This document shows, one piece after another, positions 34,728-44,148 of a DNA stretch of 64,000 nucleotides. The notes under the pieces are model-generated. The model did no database searches and had not been told where the DNA came from. It saw only the letters and a program-made list of their open reading frames with translations. The position numbers and the translations under genes were made by a program. The stretch is taken from positions 1,116,001 to 1,180,000 of the forward strand of contig NZ_JABWTA010000001.1 of NCBI RefSeq assembly GCF_013371495.1, given 5' to 3'. Position 1 is the first letter of the stretch. Each line of letters opens with the position of its first letter. The stretch is from Altererythrobacter lutimaris (GTDB lineage: Bacteria > Pseudomonadota > Alphaproteobacteria > Sphingomonadales > Sphingomonadaceae).

Positions 34728-37186
34728 CCCTCTGGCCGCTCTATCTCGAAAACTACCGGAAGATCGCGAGAGCTCGATCCGACGTGGATGCGGTAGATGC
34801 CTGACGCAGTTCTCCAGGCTGCATTATCAACGTCCCAATGGGAAAATGCGCGCGCATTCAGCGTTAACTCGATTTCTTTCGTTTCGTCAGGCTGTAGGAC
34901 GACTTTGGTGAACGCTTTGAGTTGTCGCGCTGGCTTCGTTTCGGCTGTGGCCAGATCCTCAACATAGGCCTGCACTACGTGTTGCCCTGTCCGCTTGCCG
35001 CGGTTTGTGACCGCTACCCTCAGCGTTACGTGATCAGGCTCAAGGACAGGTTCGCCGGTCGCACGCTCGATCGCAAATTCGGTGTAGCTGAGGCCGTGGC
35101 CGAAGGGAAAGAGCGGCTCGAGTTCCAGGGCATCGTAGTGCCGATATCCGACAAAGAGACCTTCGCCGTATCGCACCCTACTTCCCCCCGGGTAGTGCAG
35201 GAAGGACGGATTATCATTGTACTTCTTCGGGTACGTCATCGGCAATTTGCCCGAGGGATTGACCTCTCCGGCGATCATCTTGGCGATGGCCCCTCCCCCT
35301 TCCTGACCGGGAAGCCAAGCTTGCGCAATCGTCGCTACACGGTCCGCCCAAGGCATCTCTACGGGGCCGCCAGAATTCAGAATCACGACCGTATTCGGGT
35401 TTCGGGAAAGTACGTCGTCCAGAAGGTCCTCCTGCGACTTGGGAAGTCGCATAGAAGAACGATCTTCACCCTCGGTTTCGCTTTGTGCACCCGCACCCAT
35501 GAAGAAGAGAACCACATCGGCGTCAGATGCAATATCTAGTGCACGCCCACGATCCGGCTCAGGTTCGCGCAGAGCGAAATTGAAAATGTTGAAACCCGCC
35601 AGAGCGCCCTCGGCAGGCTGTCTGTATCTGAGAGTGATGGGATACGCTCTACCCTTCTCGAGCGTGATCGAGGCGGATCGTTTGTTCAACGCGAGGATCA
35701 TGAACAGCAATTCGGTCTCGCGCGGGCTTTCATCGGCGACAAGCGTCTTGCTATCGATGACAAGTTCGACGTCGGGATTGGAATGGGTCAGCGTGATCTC
35801 ATGCTCGCCGCTGTAGCGTGGGATTATGACGCCGGACCATTCCACGCTGAAGGATGGGTCATGAAGTTGTGCCTTGGCTCCGAAGCCGAGCTTTGCAAAT
35901 CGCCAATCGACGCCCTCGTCAACGGCATCGCCCGAGAAGTCAGCATTGTCGAAGTATCGAAACGCTAGTCCAGCCTCATCGCTATCGAGACTTGGCTTGA
36001 GCAGGCGCCCATCAATGATTGGCGGCTTTTCATCGTGGTCGACGCCTCTTTCATAACTGATCGCCACGTCTGACGAAAACTCTTCCCTCAGCGCTTCAAG
36101 AGGTGAGACGAGGCGATCCGGGGTGACCTGCGAGCTTCCCCCGCCTTGAATAGCAGGTCGGTCTGCAAGACCACCGATGACTGCAATGGAGGCCGCGGAC
36201 TCGATCGGAAGCAAGCGCCGCTCATTTTTGAGTAAAACCAGGCTCTCCGCTGCCGCGGACCTTGCGAGATCACGATGCATCGCAGTGCATGTTTCGCCCT
36301 GCAATTTGTTCTTTGTGGGTTCCAATCCGCCACAGCGCTCAATCAGACGCAGCACCCGAAGGACATGATCGTCGAGCGTTGGCTCATCGATTTGCCCATT
36401 ATCCAGCGCCTTGCCAAGGTTTTGGCCATAGATCCTCGGCGGACCAGGCATTTCCAGATCCAGGCCTCCTTGCGCCGAAGCAACTGTCTCCTTCGCCCCC
36501 ATCCAATCGGAAACGACGACCCCATCAAAACCCCACTCACCTTTGAGGACCTCGTTAAGGAGCCAATGGTTCTCGCAGGCGAAGACCCCGTTCACGCGAT
36601 TGTAGGACGCCATTACCGTCCATGGCTTGGCCTCGCGCACAATCAGTTCAAACGCAGCAAGATAGACTTCTCGCAGGGTGCGCTCGTCAACATCCGAAGA
36701 CGAGGACATGCGATTGTGTTCCTGATTGTTGGCAGCAAAGTGCTTCACCGACGTGCCGACACCGACGGATTGCACGCCTTTCACAAAGGCGCAGCCTGTC
36801 ACGCCGGTGAGAAACGGATCTTCTGAAAAGTACTCGAAATTCCTGCCGCCCAAAGGCGTTCTCTGGATATTTACCCCAGGAGCGAGGAGCACATCAACGT
36901 CATGAGCAAGCGCCTCACGACCGATGGCCGCCCCCACTTCGTGCACCAGTTCAGTGTTCCAGGTGGCTGCCAAGGCGCTGCCGACCGGGAAGACCACAGC
37001 AGGCTCGGAGTTGACAGACCGTAGCCCGGTCGGACCATCGGACATTCGAAGACTGGCTATACCCAGGCGCTCGATTGCTGGCAGTGTCCAGAAGTCCTGC
37101 CCTGAAAGCAGGCTGATCTTCTCCTCACGCGTAAGCTCGGCGAGCAACTCCGACAAACGATCAGTTGTCCGCGCCGCCTCATTCAT
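34724..37186 (-). CDS. GH3 beta-glycosidase with PA14 insert, cytoplasmic
   Basis: An 820-residue GH3 enzyme: N-terminal TIM barrel (LGIASLRMSDGPTGLR; KHFAANNQEHNR) with the nucleophile Asp in VVVSDWMGA near residue 220, second GH3 domain, an inserted PA14 domain at about 400-530 (SVEWSGVIIPRYSGEHEITL), and a C-terminal fibronectin-III-like domain. No signal peptide is seen, so it should act in the cytoplasm on sugars brought by the GPH carrier. ATG 37186 overlaps the GH95 stop by eight bases; GTG 37195 is possible. Beta-glucosidase is typical, but the exact sugar is open. Confidence 0.87.
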   Translation of the reverse strand: MNEAARTTDRLSELLAELTREEKISLLSGQDFWTLPAIERLGIASLRMSDGPTGLRSVNSEPAVVFPVGSALAATWNTELVHEVGAAIGREALAHDVDVLLAPGVNIQRTPLGGRNFEYFSEDPFLTGVTGCAFVKGVQSVGVGTSVKHFAANNQEHNRMSSSSDVDERTLREVYLAAFELIVREAKPWTVMASYNRVNGVFACENHWLLNEVLKGEWGFDGVVVSDWMGAKETVASAQGGLDLEMPGPPRIYGQNLGKALDNGQIDEPTLDDHVLRVLRLIERCGGLEPTKNKLQGETCTAMHRDLARSAAAESLVLLKNERRLLPIESAASIAVIGGLADRPAIQGGGSSQVTPDRLVSPLEALREEFSSDVAISYERGVDHDEKPPIIDGRLLKPSLDSDEAGLAFRYFDNADFSGDAVDEGVDWRFAKLGFGAKAQLHDPSFSVEWSGVIIPRYSGEHEITLTHSNPDVELVIDSKTLVADESPRETELLFMILALNKRSASITLEKGRAYPITLRYRQPAEGALAGFNIFNFALREPEPDRGRALDIASDADVVLFFMGAGAQSETEGEDRSSMRLPKSQEDLLDDVLSRNPNTVVILNSGGPVEMPWADRVATIAQAWLPGQEGGGAIAKMIAGEVNPSGKLPMTYPKKYNDNPSFLHYPGGSRVRYGEGLFVGYRHYDALELEPLFPFGHGLSYTEFAIERATGEPVLEPDHVTLRVAVTNRGKRTGQHVVQAYVEDLATAETKPARQLKAFTKVVLQPDETKEIELTLNARAFSHWDVDNAAWRTASGIYRIHVGSSSRDLPVVFEIERPEG

Positions 37187-39650
37187 TTGTCGCACCCACG
37201 TTTGGCTCGAAACTGTATGCCGACCCCGAAACTCCTGAGAATGATGTAACCCAGTCTGGGCCTATCCGCTGTCTGTCTGTCTCCTTCAATGCACCGTCTT
37301 GCGATCGGACGAGAAGCGGATCGGCGCTGCGCAACCTTACGATGCTATCGCGCATTGCAACAATCTCACCACGTTCCAGCCTGCCTTGCGACCAGGAGAA
37401 GTCTAAGGTGTAGCCGCCGCGCGCTTTGAGACCTCTGACCCTTCCCTCAGACCATGCCGTGGGAAGAGCTGGCAAGAGATGGACTTCGTCAAGATGGCTT
37501 TGCATCAGCATCTCAGAAACCGCAGCCATTCCCCCGAAATTGCCATCGATCTGGAAAGGAGGATGGGTGGTCAGCAAGTTTGGCTGGCTGGCTCTCCCGA
37601 CCAGCACGGAGAGCTGTTCTAAAGCGCGATCTCCCTCGTGAAGGCGTGCAAACATATTGGCGAGCCAGGCTCTGCTCCAGCCAGTCCCCCCTCCTCCGTT
37701 CTGCAGCCGCGCCTCAATAGTCTTCCTCAACGCAGCCGTAAGCTCCGGAGTTCTCTCAGGAGAAATGTCGTTTGCGGGATGCAAAGCAAATGCGTGGGAA
37801 ATATGACGATGACCAGGATCGGCTTCGTCATAGTCTTCGATCCATTCCATCAGCCTTCCATCGCGCTGGCTGATTTGCATCGGCACCAATCTTGCTTTGG
37901 CAACCAGGATTTCCTCTTCCAAGGCTTTGTCGAGGTCGGCATCTGCTCGATCAGTGCGAACCGCTTGCATGAGTTCAAGCGTGGCATCGAACACTTCATT
38001 GACGATTTGGGTGTCACCGGTCGATGAGAAAGTTAGGACAGCAGGCTGCCCTGCCGCATCGAGATAGCGGTTTTCGGGCGACTGGGAGGGGACGACGGCC
38101 AAGCGTCCTGCATATGGAAGTCCCTCCGGGATAGGCTGCAGGATATCCAGAATGAATTCAGCGCTTCCCTTGAGAACAGCATAGCCACGCTCTGCATCTT
38201 CGTCATTCTGAGTGAAGCGGTATCTCTCCGCGAGCGCGAGTGATGTCCAAGCGCCGCCGAGCGGCCAGTGCCCCCAAATTGCTCGGTCGGGCACGCTCCG
38301 AGCGTAAGCATCACTGGTATGATGCGCAACCCAGCCACGCGCTCCGTACTGGATCTTTGCCGTGTCCGAGCCGTTGCGTGCCAGTGCCTCAACCCAATCG
38401 ACCAAAGCTTCACTGCTGGAAGTCAACCCCAGAGCTTCTGCACCCCAGTAGTTCATCTGCAGGTTGATGTTCATGTGGTAATCACTGTTCCACGGCGCAG
38501 CTATGTAGTCGTTCCATTTGCCTTGGAGATTTGCTGGAAGGCTGCCTGGCCGACTGCTGGAGATAAGGAGGTATCGACCAAACTGCGTGAACAACCGATA
38601 GAGATCGGGATCATTTCCACCGGCCCTAACGTTGGCAATCCGCGCAGCGGTATCACTCGCATCGCTGCGAGGGCCAAGTTCGAGATCAAAACTGTCGTAG
38701 AGCGGTGAATAGGCTGAGACGTGATCGGCAAAAAGGTTTGCAAAGTCCTTTCCGCTTGCCTTTGTGATATGTTCTAGCGTGCGGTCTTCCGGGCGAGCGC
38801 CGCGGAACTCGGTATCAGCCGCAAGCAGCAACCAAAATTCTTTACTGGTGCTGACACGCAGCGCGTCGCCTTCAACTGCGACGGAACCTGAGGGAACGAC
38901 GGCGGCAATCCGGGCGGAAACGGAATTGCCATAAGTGTCGCTCCCACCGTTCGAGCGCAGTCGAAAGGACATGTGCAGATGACCATCGACCGCTTGCGCA
39001 ACAGGGCCATCAGGACGCGCGAACGAAACATCGTAGTCGATCAAACGACCATCCGGTGAGTCGAAAGCGACGTGTACGACGATGACTTGATCCGCTGCAC
39101 TCGCAAAGACAGTCTGACTGACCGAAACACCATCGGAATAGCTAAACTGCGAAACAGCCGCAGCGCGCTCCAGGTCGAGATAGCGCCGATAGTCCCGCAC
39201 TTCGCCCGAGAGCGAACTCGAGAGGCTCAGATCGCCGAGGGTCTGGTAAGACAAGACGTCAGGTGCTGCTCCGGGCTGTGTGTTCAGCGAGAGCTGCTCG
39301 GCCTCTCGTGCCTTGCCATCGAAAATGAGATCGACGATTGTTTCTTGAGCGGCGGCTGCCCCCTCGCGCACTTCGTTGCGATCCGTGCCGCCTTCCCAGA
39401 CAGTCTCTTCGTTGACCTGGATTATCTCATCTCCGGGCCGCCCAAAGACCATTGCTGCAAGGCGGCCATTGCCGACTGGATAAGCGTGTTCCCACTCCCA
39501 AGCGGGGCTGGTTAAAACTATGGCGTCATCTGTGCTCGCCCCTGATGTCTGTATGCCCTCGTCCTGAGGTGACGCCTCTTCGGCTGACACCGCCCCAAAT
39601 GCGGAAAAAAGAGCCGCGAGCATCGCAGCCAATGAACAGATCATGCGCAT
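37179..39650 (-). CDS. GH95 alpha-L-fucosidase, periplasmic
   Basis: An 823-residue enzyme with signal peptide (cut after AVSA). The N-terminal beta domain opens with AWEWEHAYPVGNGRLAAMV. The inverting alpha/alpha barrel carries the catalytic set known from GH95: Asn394 and Asn396 in HMNINLQMNYW, the Glu in LMEWIEDYDEADPGHRH near 602, and the Asp in FQIDGNFGG near 720. GH95 removes alpha-1,2-linked L-fucose or L-galactose ends. ATG 39650 follows GAGGGAG. It lies 16 bases after GH2 in the operon GH2-GH95-GH3-GPH. Fucose is favoured by the neighbouring fucose pathway. Confidence 0.9.
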   Translation of the reverse strand: MRMICSLAAMLAALFSAFGAVSAEEASPQDEGIQTSGASTDDAIVLTSPAWEWEHAYPVGNGRLAAMVFGRPGDEIIQVNEETVWEGGTDRNEVREGAAAAQETIVDLIFDGKAREAEQLSLNTQPGAAPDVLSYQTLGDLSLSSSLSGEVRDYRRYLDLERAAAVSQFSYSDGVSVSQTVFASAADQVIVVHVAFDSPDGRLIDYDVSFARPDGPVAQAVDGHLHMSFRLRSNGGSDTYGNSVSARIAAVVPSGSVAVEGDALRVSTSKEFWLLLAADTEFRGARPEDRTLEHITKASGKDFANLFADHVSAYSPLYDSFDLELGPRSDASDTAARIANVRAGGNDPDLYRLFTQFGRYLLISSSRPGSLPANLQGKWNDYIAAPWNSDYHMNINLQMNYWGAEALGLTSSSEALVDWVEALARNGSDTAKIQYGARGWVAHHTSDAYARSVPDRAIWGHWPLGGAWTSLALAERYRFTQNDEDAERGYAVLKGSAEFILDILQPIPEGLPYAGRLAVVPSQSPENRYLDAAGQPAVLTFSSTGDTQIVNEVFDATLELMQAVRTDRADADLDKALEEEILVAKARLVPMQISQRDGRLMEWIEDYDEADPGHRHISHAFALHPANDISPERTPELTAALRKTIEARLQNGGGGTGWSRAWLANMFARLHEGDRALEQLSVLVGRASQPNLLTTHPPFQIDGNFGGMAAVSEMLMQSHLDEVHLLPALPTAWSEGRVRGLKARGGYTLDFSWSQGRLERGEIVAMRDSIVRLRSADPLLVRSQDGALKETDRQRIGPDWVTSFSGVSGSAYSFEPNVGATNE

Positions 39651-39666
39651 GTTGGTCGCTCCCTCT

Positions 39667-41625
39667 TCACTTAGATGCTGTGCATTGCGGGATAGGAGGG
39701 AGCGCTGAACGCGTTGCAGTGCCGTAAGCGCGGTAGAAGAATTTGAGCACATCAAATGCCAGTTTGCGCTCGCCAGTTTCGGAGATCAGGCCTTTCCTGT
39801 TCCACCCGTCCTGCACACCTCCAAGCGGGCGCATGGGGGAGCGGAAGTCCTTGAGTACCCACGGGCTGACGCCGGAAAGCCCTGGATTGCCGAGCATCAT
39901 TCCGACCTGCGCACGATAGAAGCGAGCCTGGAAATCCTCGGTCCATATCTCATCCGGCTCTCCTCGGCGCCCTTGTAACGCACCTGCACCAAGCTCGGAG
40001 ATAATCATCGGCTTTCCAAACGCGTTACTGAAACGCAGATTGGGAATGAGCTTGAAGACAGCCTCTCTTACGTCGGCAACCGGAAGGCCCGTTGCTTGGG
40101 CAATCGGCCGGGAATAATACCATCCATAATATTGATTTATAGAGACAACATCGATGTATTCACCTAGCGGATCGTCGATTTCTACCGCATAGGGTTCTGG
40201 CACCCCGCCCTGCACAACCCCTGTCACCCGCTCGACGAGTTTGGCGACTGCTTCGTCGCTGTAATCCGGAAGCAGTGCGGCGGCTATCAACCGGTTTCCC
40301 CCTCGTTGCCGAACGTCCGCTGCCAGCTGAGAAAGAAAGTCGAGCCGTTCAGAAGAATTCACCGTCTCGTTTGCGACAGACCAGAACAGGATCGATGCGC
40401 GATTAAAGTCGCGATCAATCATTTCAGCGTATTGTTGCTTCGCCGATGCCAGCGTTGCTGGGTTACTCCAGTCGATGCCCCAATACACAGGGAGCTCCGA
40501 CCAAACGATCAAACCGCGACGATCGGCTTCGCGCAAAATAAGCTCGTTGTGCGGATAGTGAGCAAGGCGAATAAAGTTTGCGCCCAGTTCAACAGCCTGA
40601 TCGATGAGCGCGGCGGCCTCTGCTGCGGTGGTAATGCGCCCACCATCCACGCCGATTACCTCGTCATGAATGCTTATGCCCCGAAGGAAGATCGGAAGGC
40701 CATTCAACATCAACCGGTCTCCAACAGCCGCAATGTGTCGGAAACCAATCTGATCGGTGACAACTTCATCACCGACAGTGACGCTCACGTCATAAAGTGT
40801 CGGGGAATCGGGGCGCCAGAGATCGAGGCAGTCGACCATCAACTCGGTAGTTGCCAAACCATCAGCGCCGGGCACACCGGTCCAATCGATCCCGAGAGCC
40901 GGGATAGTTATGCGCACCGGGACAGGTTTTCCATCGACTTTGACAGACGCGCTGATGCGCTTCCCTTCGCTGTCGGCGAGTGACAATTGGTAATTTCGAG
41001 CGAAACTCACGGGAGTTTCAATCAGCCTGACATCGCGAGTGACCCCTGTGTAGTTGGTCCAATCCATGCGAATGCCCGGGACGCGATCGGATCTCCGCTC
41101 ACCATCAATTTTCACGACGAGACTGTTCTCTCCCGCAACAAGCTTGTCAGTCACTTCGAATGAGAAAGGCGTGAAGCCACCTTCGTGAGACCCAATAAGC
41201 TGTCCATTTAAGTAAACGACCGACGAGTAATTGGCTGCTTCGAACTGTATGAAATATCTTCGGTCAGCCTTCGGTGAAGCATCGAATTTCTTCCGATACC
41301 AGACAATCCCCTCGTAATTTGCAAGCTCACGAGCCTGCCCCCGCCAATCACCTGGCACGGTCAGCGTCTGTGCGCGGTCGAAGTCGTACTCGAGTAGGTC
41401 TGCCTCGCCGTCGGGCTTCAGATCGAGAAAGTAGCCGTCATCCTTGGGGGTTCCAAGAATTGTGGTGTCTCCTGTTGAGTAGGGGTCGATGATGGCCTGC
41501 CATTCCCCGTTCAATGACAGAGAGGCTCTATCCGACGGGTTTTGAATGGCGCTTTGTGCCGAAGCCGTGGGGGGCGCGACCACACAAAACGCTATCAGCG
41601 CCAGCACATAGACGGCTCTCAACAT
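39667..41625 (-). CDS. GH2 beta-glucuronidase, periplasmic
   Basis: A 652-residue GH2 enzyme: signal peptide (cut after ASAQ), sugar-binding domain (NYEGIVWYRKKF), immunoglobulin-like domain, then a barrel with acid/base Glu in WSVANETVNS and nucleophile Glu in IISELGAGAL. Asn609-Arg-Lys611 (WNRKGL) is the NxK motif that binds the carboxylate in beta-glucuronidases and is absent from beta-galactosidases. ATG 41625 gives a clean signal peptide; the longer frame from 41691 starts inside the operator region. It heads the GH operon. Confidence 0.88.
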   Translation of the reverse strand: MLRAVYVLALIAFCVVAPPTASAQSAIQNPSDRASLSLNGEWQAIIDPYSTGDTTILGTPKDDGYFLDLKPDGEADLLEYDFDRAQTLTVPGDWRGQARELANYEGIVWYRKKFDASPKADRRYFIQFEAANYSSVVYLNGQLIGSHEGGFTPFSFEVTDKLVAGENSLVVKIDGERRSDRVPGIRMDWTNYTGVTRDVRLIETPVSFARNYQLSLADSEGKRISASVKVDGKPVPVRITIPALGIDWTGVPGADGLATTELMVDCLDLWRPDSPTLYDVSVTVGDEVVTDQIGFRHIAAVGDRLMLNGLPIFLRGISIHDEVIGVDGGRITTAAEAAALIDQAVELGANFIRLAHYPHNELILREADRRGLIVWSELPVYWGIDWSNPATLASAKQQYAEMIDRDFNRASILFWSVANETVNSSERLDFLSQLAADVRQRGGNRLIAAALLPDYSDEAVAKLVERVTGVVQGGVPEPYAVEIDDPLGEYIDVVSINQYYGWYYSRPIAQATGLPVADVREAVFKLIPNLRFSNAFGKPMIISELGAGALQGRRGEPDEIWTEDFQARFYRAQVGMMLGNPGLSGVSPWVLKDFRSPMRPLGGVQDGWNRKGLISETGERKLAFDVLKFFYRAYGTATRSALPPIPQCTASK

Positions 41626-41685
41626 CTCTAACTCTCTCACCAAAGCATTTCTATCAGTTCGAACCCTTGCTGATGCCAGTTGTTT

Positions 41686-41706
41686 TGTCAATGAAATGCT
41701 GTTTCA
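41686..41706 (-). promoter_or_regulatory. IclR-type operator over a TTGACA box, GH2 operon
   Basis: TGAAATGCTGTTTCA at 41692-41706 is a perfect TGAAA-N5-TTTCA palindrome. Its minus-strand continuation reads ATTTCATTGACAAAAC, so a TTGACA -35-like box abuts it. The centre is 74 bases before the GH2 start, as at the two receptor genes. It lies just after the stop of the preceding gene, showing a separate promoter here. No clear -10 is seen. Confidence 0.7.
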
Positions 41707-41707
41707 T

Positions 41708-42556
41708 TTAGTTTGAGGCTTCGATGCAAACCTGCGTCTGCTCGCCCAGGCCCGCTATGCCTAGGGTCACGCGATCACCCGTGGACAGATACTGTTCCGG
41801 CTTCATACCCAACCCAACACCAGGCGGAGTTCCAGTCGAGATCACATCGCCCGGATGAAGTGACATGAACTGCGAAACGAAGCTGACAATGTATTTGACC
41901 GAGAAAATCATGGTTCCGGTATGCCCAGATTGCATGCGATGACCATTCACATCGAGCCAGAGGCTTAAGTCTTGGGGATCAGGCACTTCATCTCGTGTCA
42001 CCAGATACGGCCCGATCGGGCCAAAGCTGTCGGCACTCTTGCCCTTTACCCATTGGCCTGTTCCTTCGAGCTGGAAGGCACGCTCAGATAGGTCATTGAT
42101 CACGCAGTAACCTGCGGCATGTTCCATTGCATTGGCTTGGTCGATGTATTTGCCTTGCTTCCCGATCACGACCCCAAGTTCAACCTCCCAGTCCGTTTTC
42201 GTTGAGCCGCGCGGAATTTCAATCGGGTCGTTGGGTCCGCTGATAGCACTCGTCGCCTTTGAAAAGATCACAGGTTCCAAGGGCGGTTCGACCCCGGTTT
42301 CGGCCGCATGATCGGAATAGTTGAGTCCGATGCATATGAATTTGCCTACGCCTCCCACGCAAGGACCAACTCGAAGCGATCTGTCTAATTCTGGAAGTGA
42401 ACCTAAGTCTTCCTTGGCGATCTCTTTCAGCCGCTCATCGCCCAGCGCAGTGCCAGACCAATCATCGATCAGCCCGGAAACATCTCGCCAGGTCCCATCC
42501 TTGGCTTCAATGGCAGGCCATTCCTGCCCGCGCGGCCCTACTCTCAATAGTCTCAT
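41708..42556 (-). CDS. 2,4-Diketo-3-deoxy-L-fuconate hydrolase (FAH family)
   Basis: A 282-residue fumarylacetoacetate-hydrolase-fold protein. CIGLNYSDHAAE, the metal ligands in DWEVELGVVIG, VINDLSERAFQ and the final STGTPPGVGLG are all present. In the non-phosphorylating fucose pathway this enzyme splits 2,4-diketo-3-deoxy-L-fuconate into pyruvate and L-lactate. It follows the SDR gene by seven bases with GAGG before ATG. Other acylpyruvate hydrolases share the fold; the assignment relies on the complete neighbouring pathway. Confidence 0.85.
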   Translation of the reverse strand: MRLLRVGPRGQEWPAIEAKDGTWRDVSGLIDDWSGTALGDERLKEIAKEDLGSLPELDRSLRVGPCVGGVGKFICIGLNYSDHAAETGVEPPLEPVIFSKATSAISGPNDPIEIPRGSTKTDWEVELGVVIGKQGKYIDQANAMEHAAGYCVINDLSERAFQLEGTGQWVKGKSADSFGPIGPYLVTRDEVPDPQDLSLWLDVNGHRMQSGHTGTMIFSVKYIVSFVSQFMSLHPGDVISTGTPPGVGLGMKPEQYLSTGDRVTLGIAGLGEQTQVCIEASN

Positions 42557-42563
42557 CTTAACC

Positions 42564-43328
42564 TCACATATTGGACCAGCCGCCGTCGATCACGTGGACC
42601 GCGCCGGTCGTAAAACTTGCCTCGTCCGATGCGAGGTGCAGAGCCAGTTGAGCGACCTCCTCCGGCTTGCCAAACCGTCCTCCAGGTTGACGTGCCAAGA
42701 AGGCAGCACGGTTCGCTTCAAATGCCGACTCTCCAGCGCCCATGCGCTGCTGCAATGAAGGCGTCTCGATTGTCCCAGGACAGATCGCATTGCACCGAAT
42801 CTGTTTCGTGACGAAATCGGCTGCAATCGATTTTGTCAGGCCGATGATCGCGGCTTTGGTTGCACCATAAGCAAACCTATTGGGCGCTGCGATAACCGAC
42901 GAAGCGACCGAGCTGATGTTTACGATCGAACCTCCGCCGCGGGCCATCATTTCTGGCAGGAACGCACGGCACATCTCATATACTGAAGTGAGATTGATTT
43001 CGACCGCGCGATCCCACTCGTCGCGAGAACAATCCAGCACGGTTCCATTTGGAACCCAGCCAGCTACATTCACCAACACGGAAACATGATCGCTGCTCAA
43101 GGAGAGGCTCCTGATAGCTTCGCTGTCAGTCACATCAAGAACATGGGTTTCGCCTGCATCACCAAGGGTCAAGCTGCCAAGCGCGTCGGGCGATACATCT
43201 GTCGCAATGACCTTAGCGCCCTGAGCGGCAAACAACTCGCTGATCGCTTTGCCGATCCCGGCACCAGCTGCAGTAACAAAAGCTGTCTTGCCCGCAAGCC
43301 GACCGCTCTGGCCTGTATCACACGCCAT
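42564..43328 (-). CDS. 2-Keto-3-deoxy-L-fuconate dehydrogenase (SDR)
   Basis: A 254-residue classical SDR with NAD-binding TAAGAGIG, NVAGWVP (NAG-like), Ser in NISSVASS, and YGATK active-site Tyr/Lys. It oxidises C4 of 2-keto-3-deoxy-L-fuconate. ATG 43328 follows AGGAG by a few bases and overlaps the lactonase gene by 11 bases; the frame from 43343 is less likely. Confidence 0.85.
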   Translation of the reverse strand: MACDTGQSGRLAGKTAFVTAAGAGIGKAISELFAAQGAKVIATDVSPDALGSLTLGDAGETHVLDVTDSEAIRSLSLSSDHVSVLVNVAGWVPNGTVLDCSRDEWDRAVEINLTSVYEMCRAFLPEMMARGGGSIVNISSVASSVIAAPNRFAYGATKAAIIGLTKSIAADFVTKQIRCNAICPGTIETPSLQQRMGAGESAFEANRAAFLARQPGGRFGKPEEVAQLALHLASDEASFTTGAVHVIDGGWSNM

Positions 43329-44148
43329 ACATTCTCCTCGCATTGTCGCGAAAAATCGCCGCTCCGTTTGCTGGCGCCAACTCCGATATAATCTCGCGTG
43401 AAAGGCTCGCCCATCTCCGATACGTTCCAGACATCGCTAGTACCGGCCAATCGCTGCCCCAAATGACGCGTTCCGGACCAAAACAGTCTAATACATAGGC
43501 AATCGTGTCACGCAGGAGCGCGAGATCAGGATCGGGCCCGCACTCGGTCAAAAGGCCGCTGATCTTGCACGACACATTGGTATGGGATGCGAGCTTCTCG
43601 AGTGCATCACGCCAGGCGCGAATTTCGCCGGAAGCCAATGGTGGTTTGCCGCAATGATCGAGGACCATACGCAAGCCCAAGTTTCGCTCGGCTACGATCG
43701 AGCACGGCTCGATATGTTCTGGTTTGGCGTGAAGATCGAGCACGAGTGAATGCTCACTCAATGCGTCAATTACACCGACAAAGCGATCATCCAGGATCCA
43801 TGCGGGATCATCCAGATCACCAATCATGGGGCGGATGCCGACAAGATGCTCCCGCGACAAAAGCAAGTCTAACTTGCTTTTCCAGTGAACAGACTCAAAG
43901 TCGATCCAGCCAACAACTCCGACTACGCGGGCATCGTCAGCGGCGACATCGAGAAGAAACAAACTCTCTTCGACCGAAGGAGCGGCTTGCACCAGAATGA
44001 CTGATTCCACGCTCGCCTCTTTCGCCTCGGGCCAGACGTCTTTAATCGCAAAATCCTGATAGATCGGCGCAAGGTCTGGTGTCAGCCAATCATAGTCGCC
44101 ACGCTTAAGCTGCCAGATATGCATATGGGCATCCAGCCAGCCCTTCAT
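43318..44148 (-). CDS. L-fucono-1,5-lactonase (amidohydrolase superfamily)
   Basis: A 276-residue metal-dependent hydrolase of the amidohydrolase-2 group with DAHMHIW at the N-terminus, VLDHCGKPP near 165 and WGSDWPV near 235. It opens fuconolactone to L-fuconate. The start overlaps the aldo/keto reductase stop (ATGA). The family also opens other sugar lactones; context points to fuconolactone. Confidence 0.87.
   Translation of the reverse strand: MKGWLDAHMHIWQLKRGDYDWLTPDLAPIYQDFAIKDVWPEAKEASVESVILVQAAPSVEESLFLLDVAADDARVVGVVGWIDFESVHWKSKLDLLLSREHLVGIRPMIGDLDDPAWILDDRFVGVIDALSEHSLVLDLHAKPEHIEPCSIVAERNLGLRMVLDHCGKPPLASGEIRAWRDALEKLASHTNVSCKISGLLTECGPDPDLALLRDTIAYVLDCFGPERVIWGSDWPVLAMSGTYRRWASLSREIISELAPANGAAIFRDNARRMYGV

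Noticed and set aside
39651..39755. Longer N-terminus for the GH95 gene
   Set aside because: The extension overlaps the end of the GH2 gene, and ATG 39650 has both a ribosome site and a clean signal peptide.
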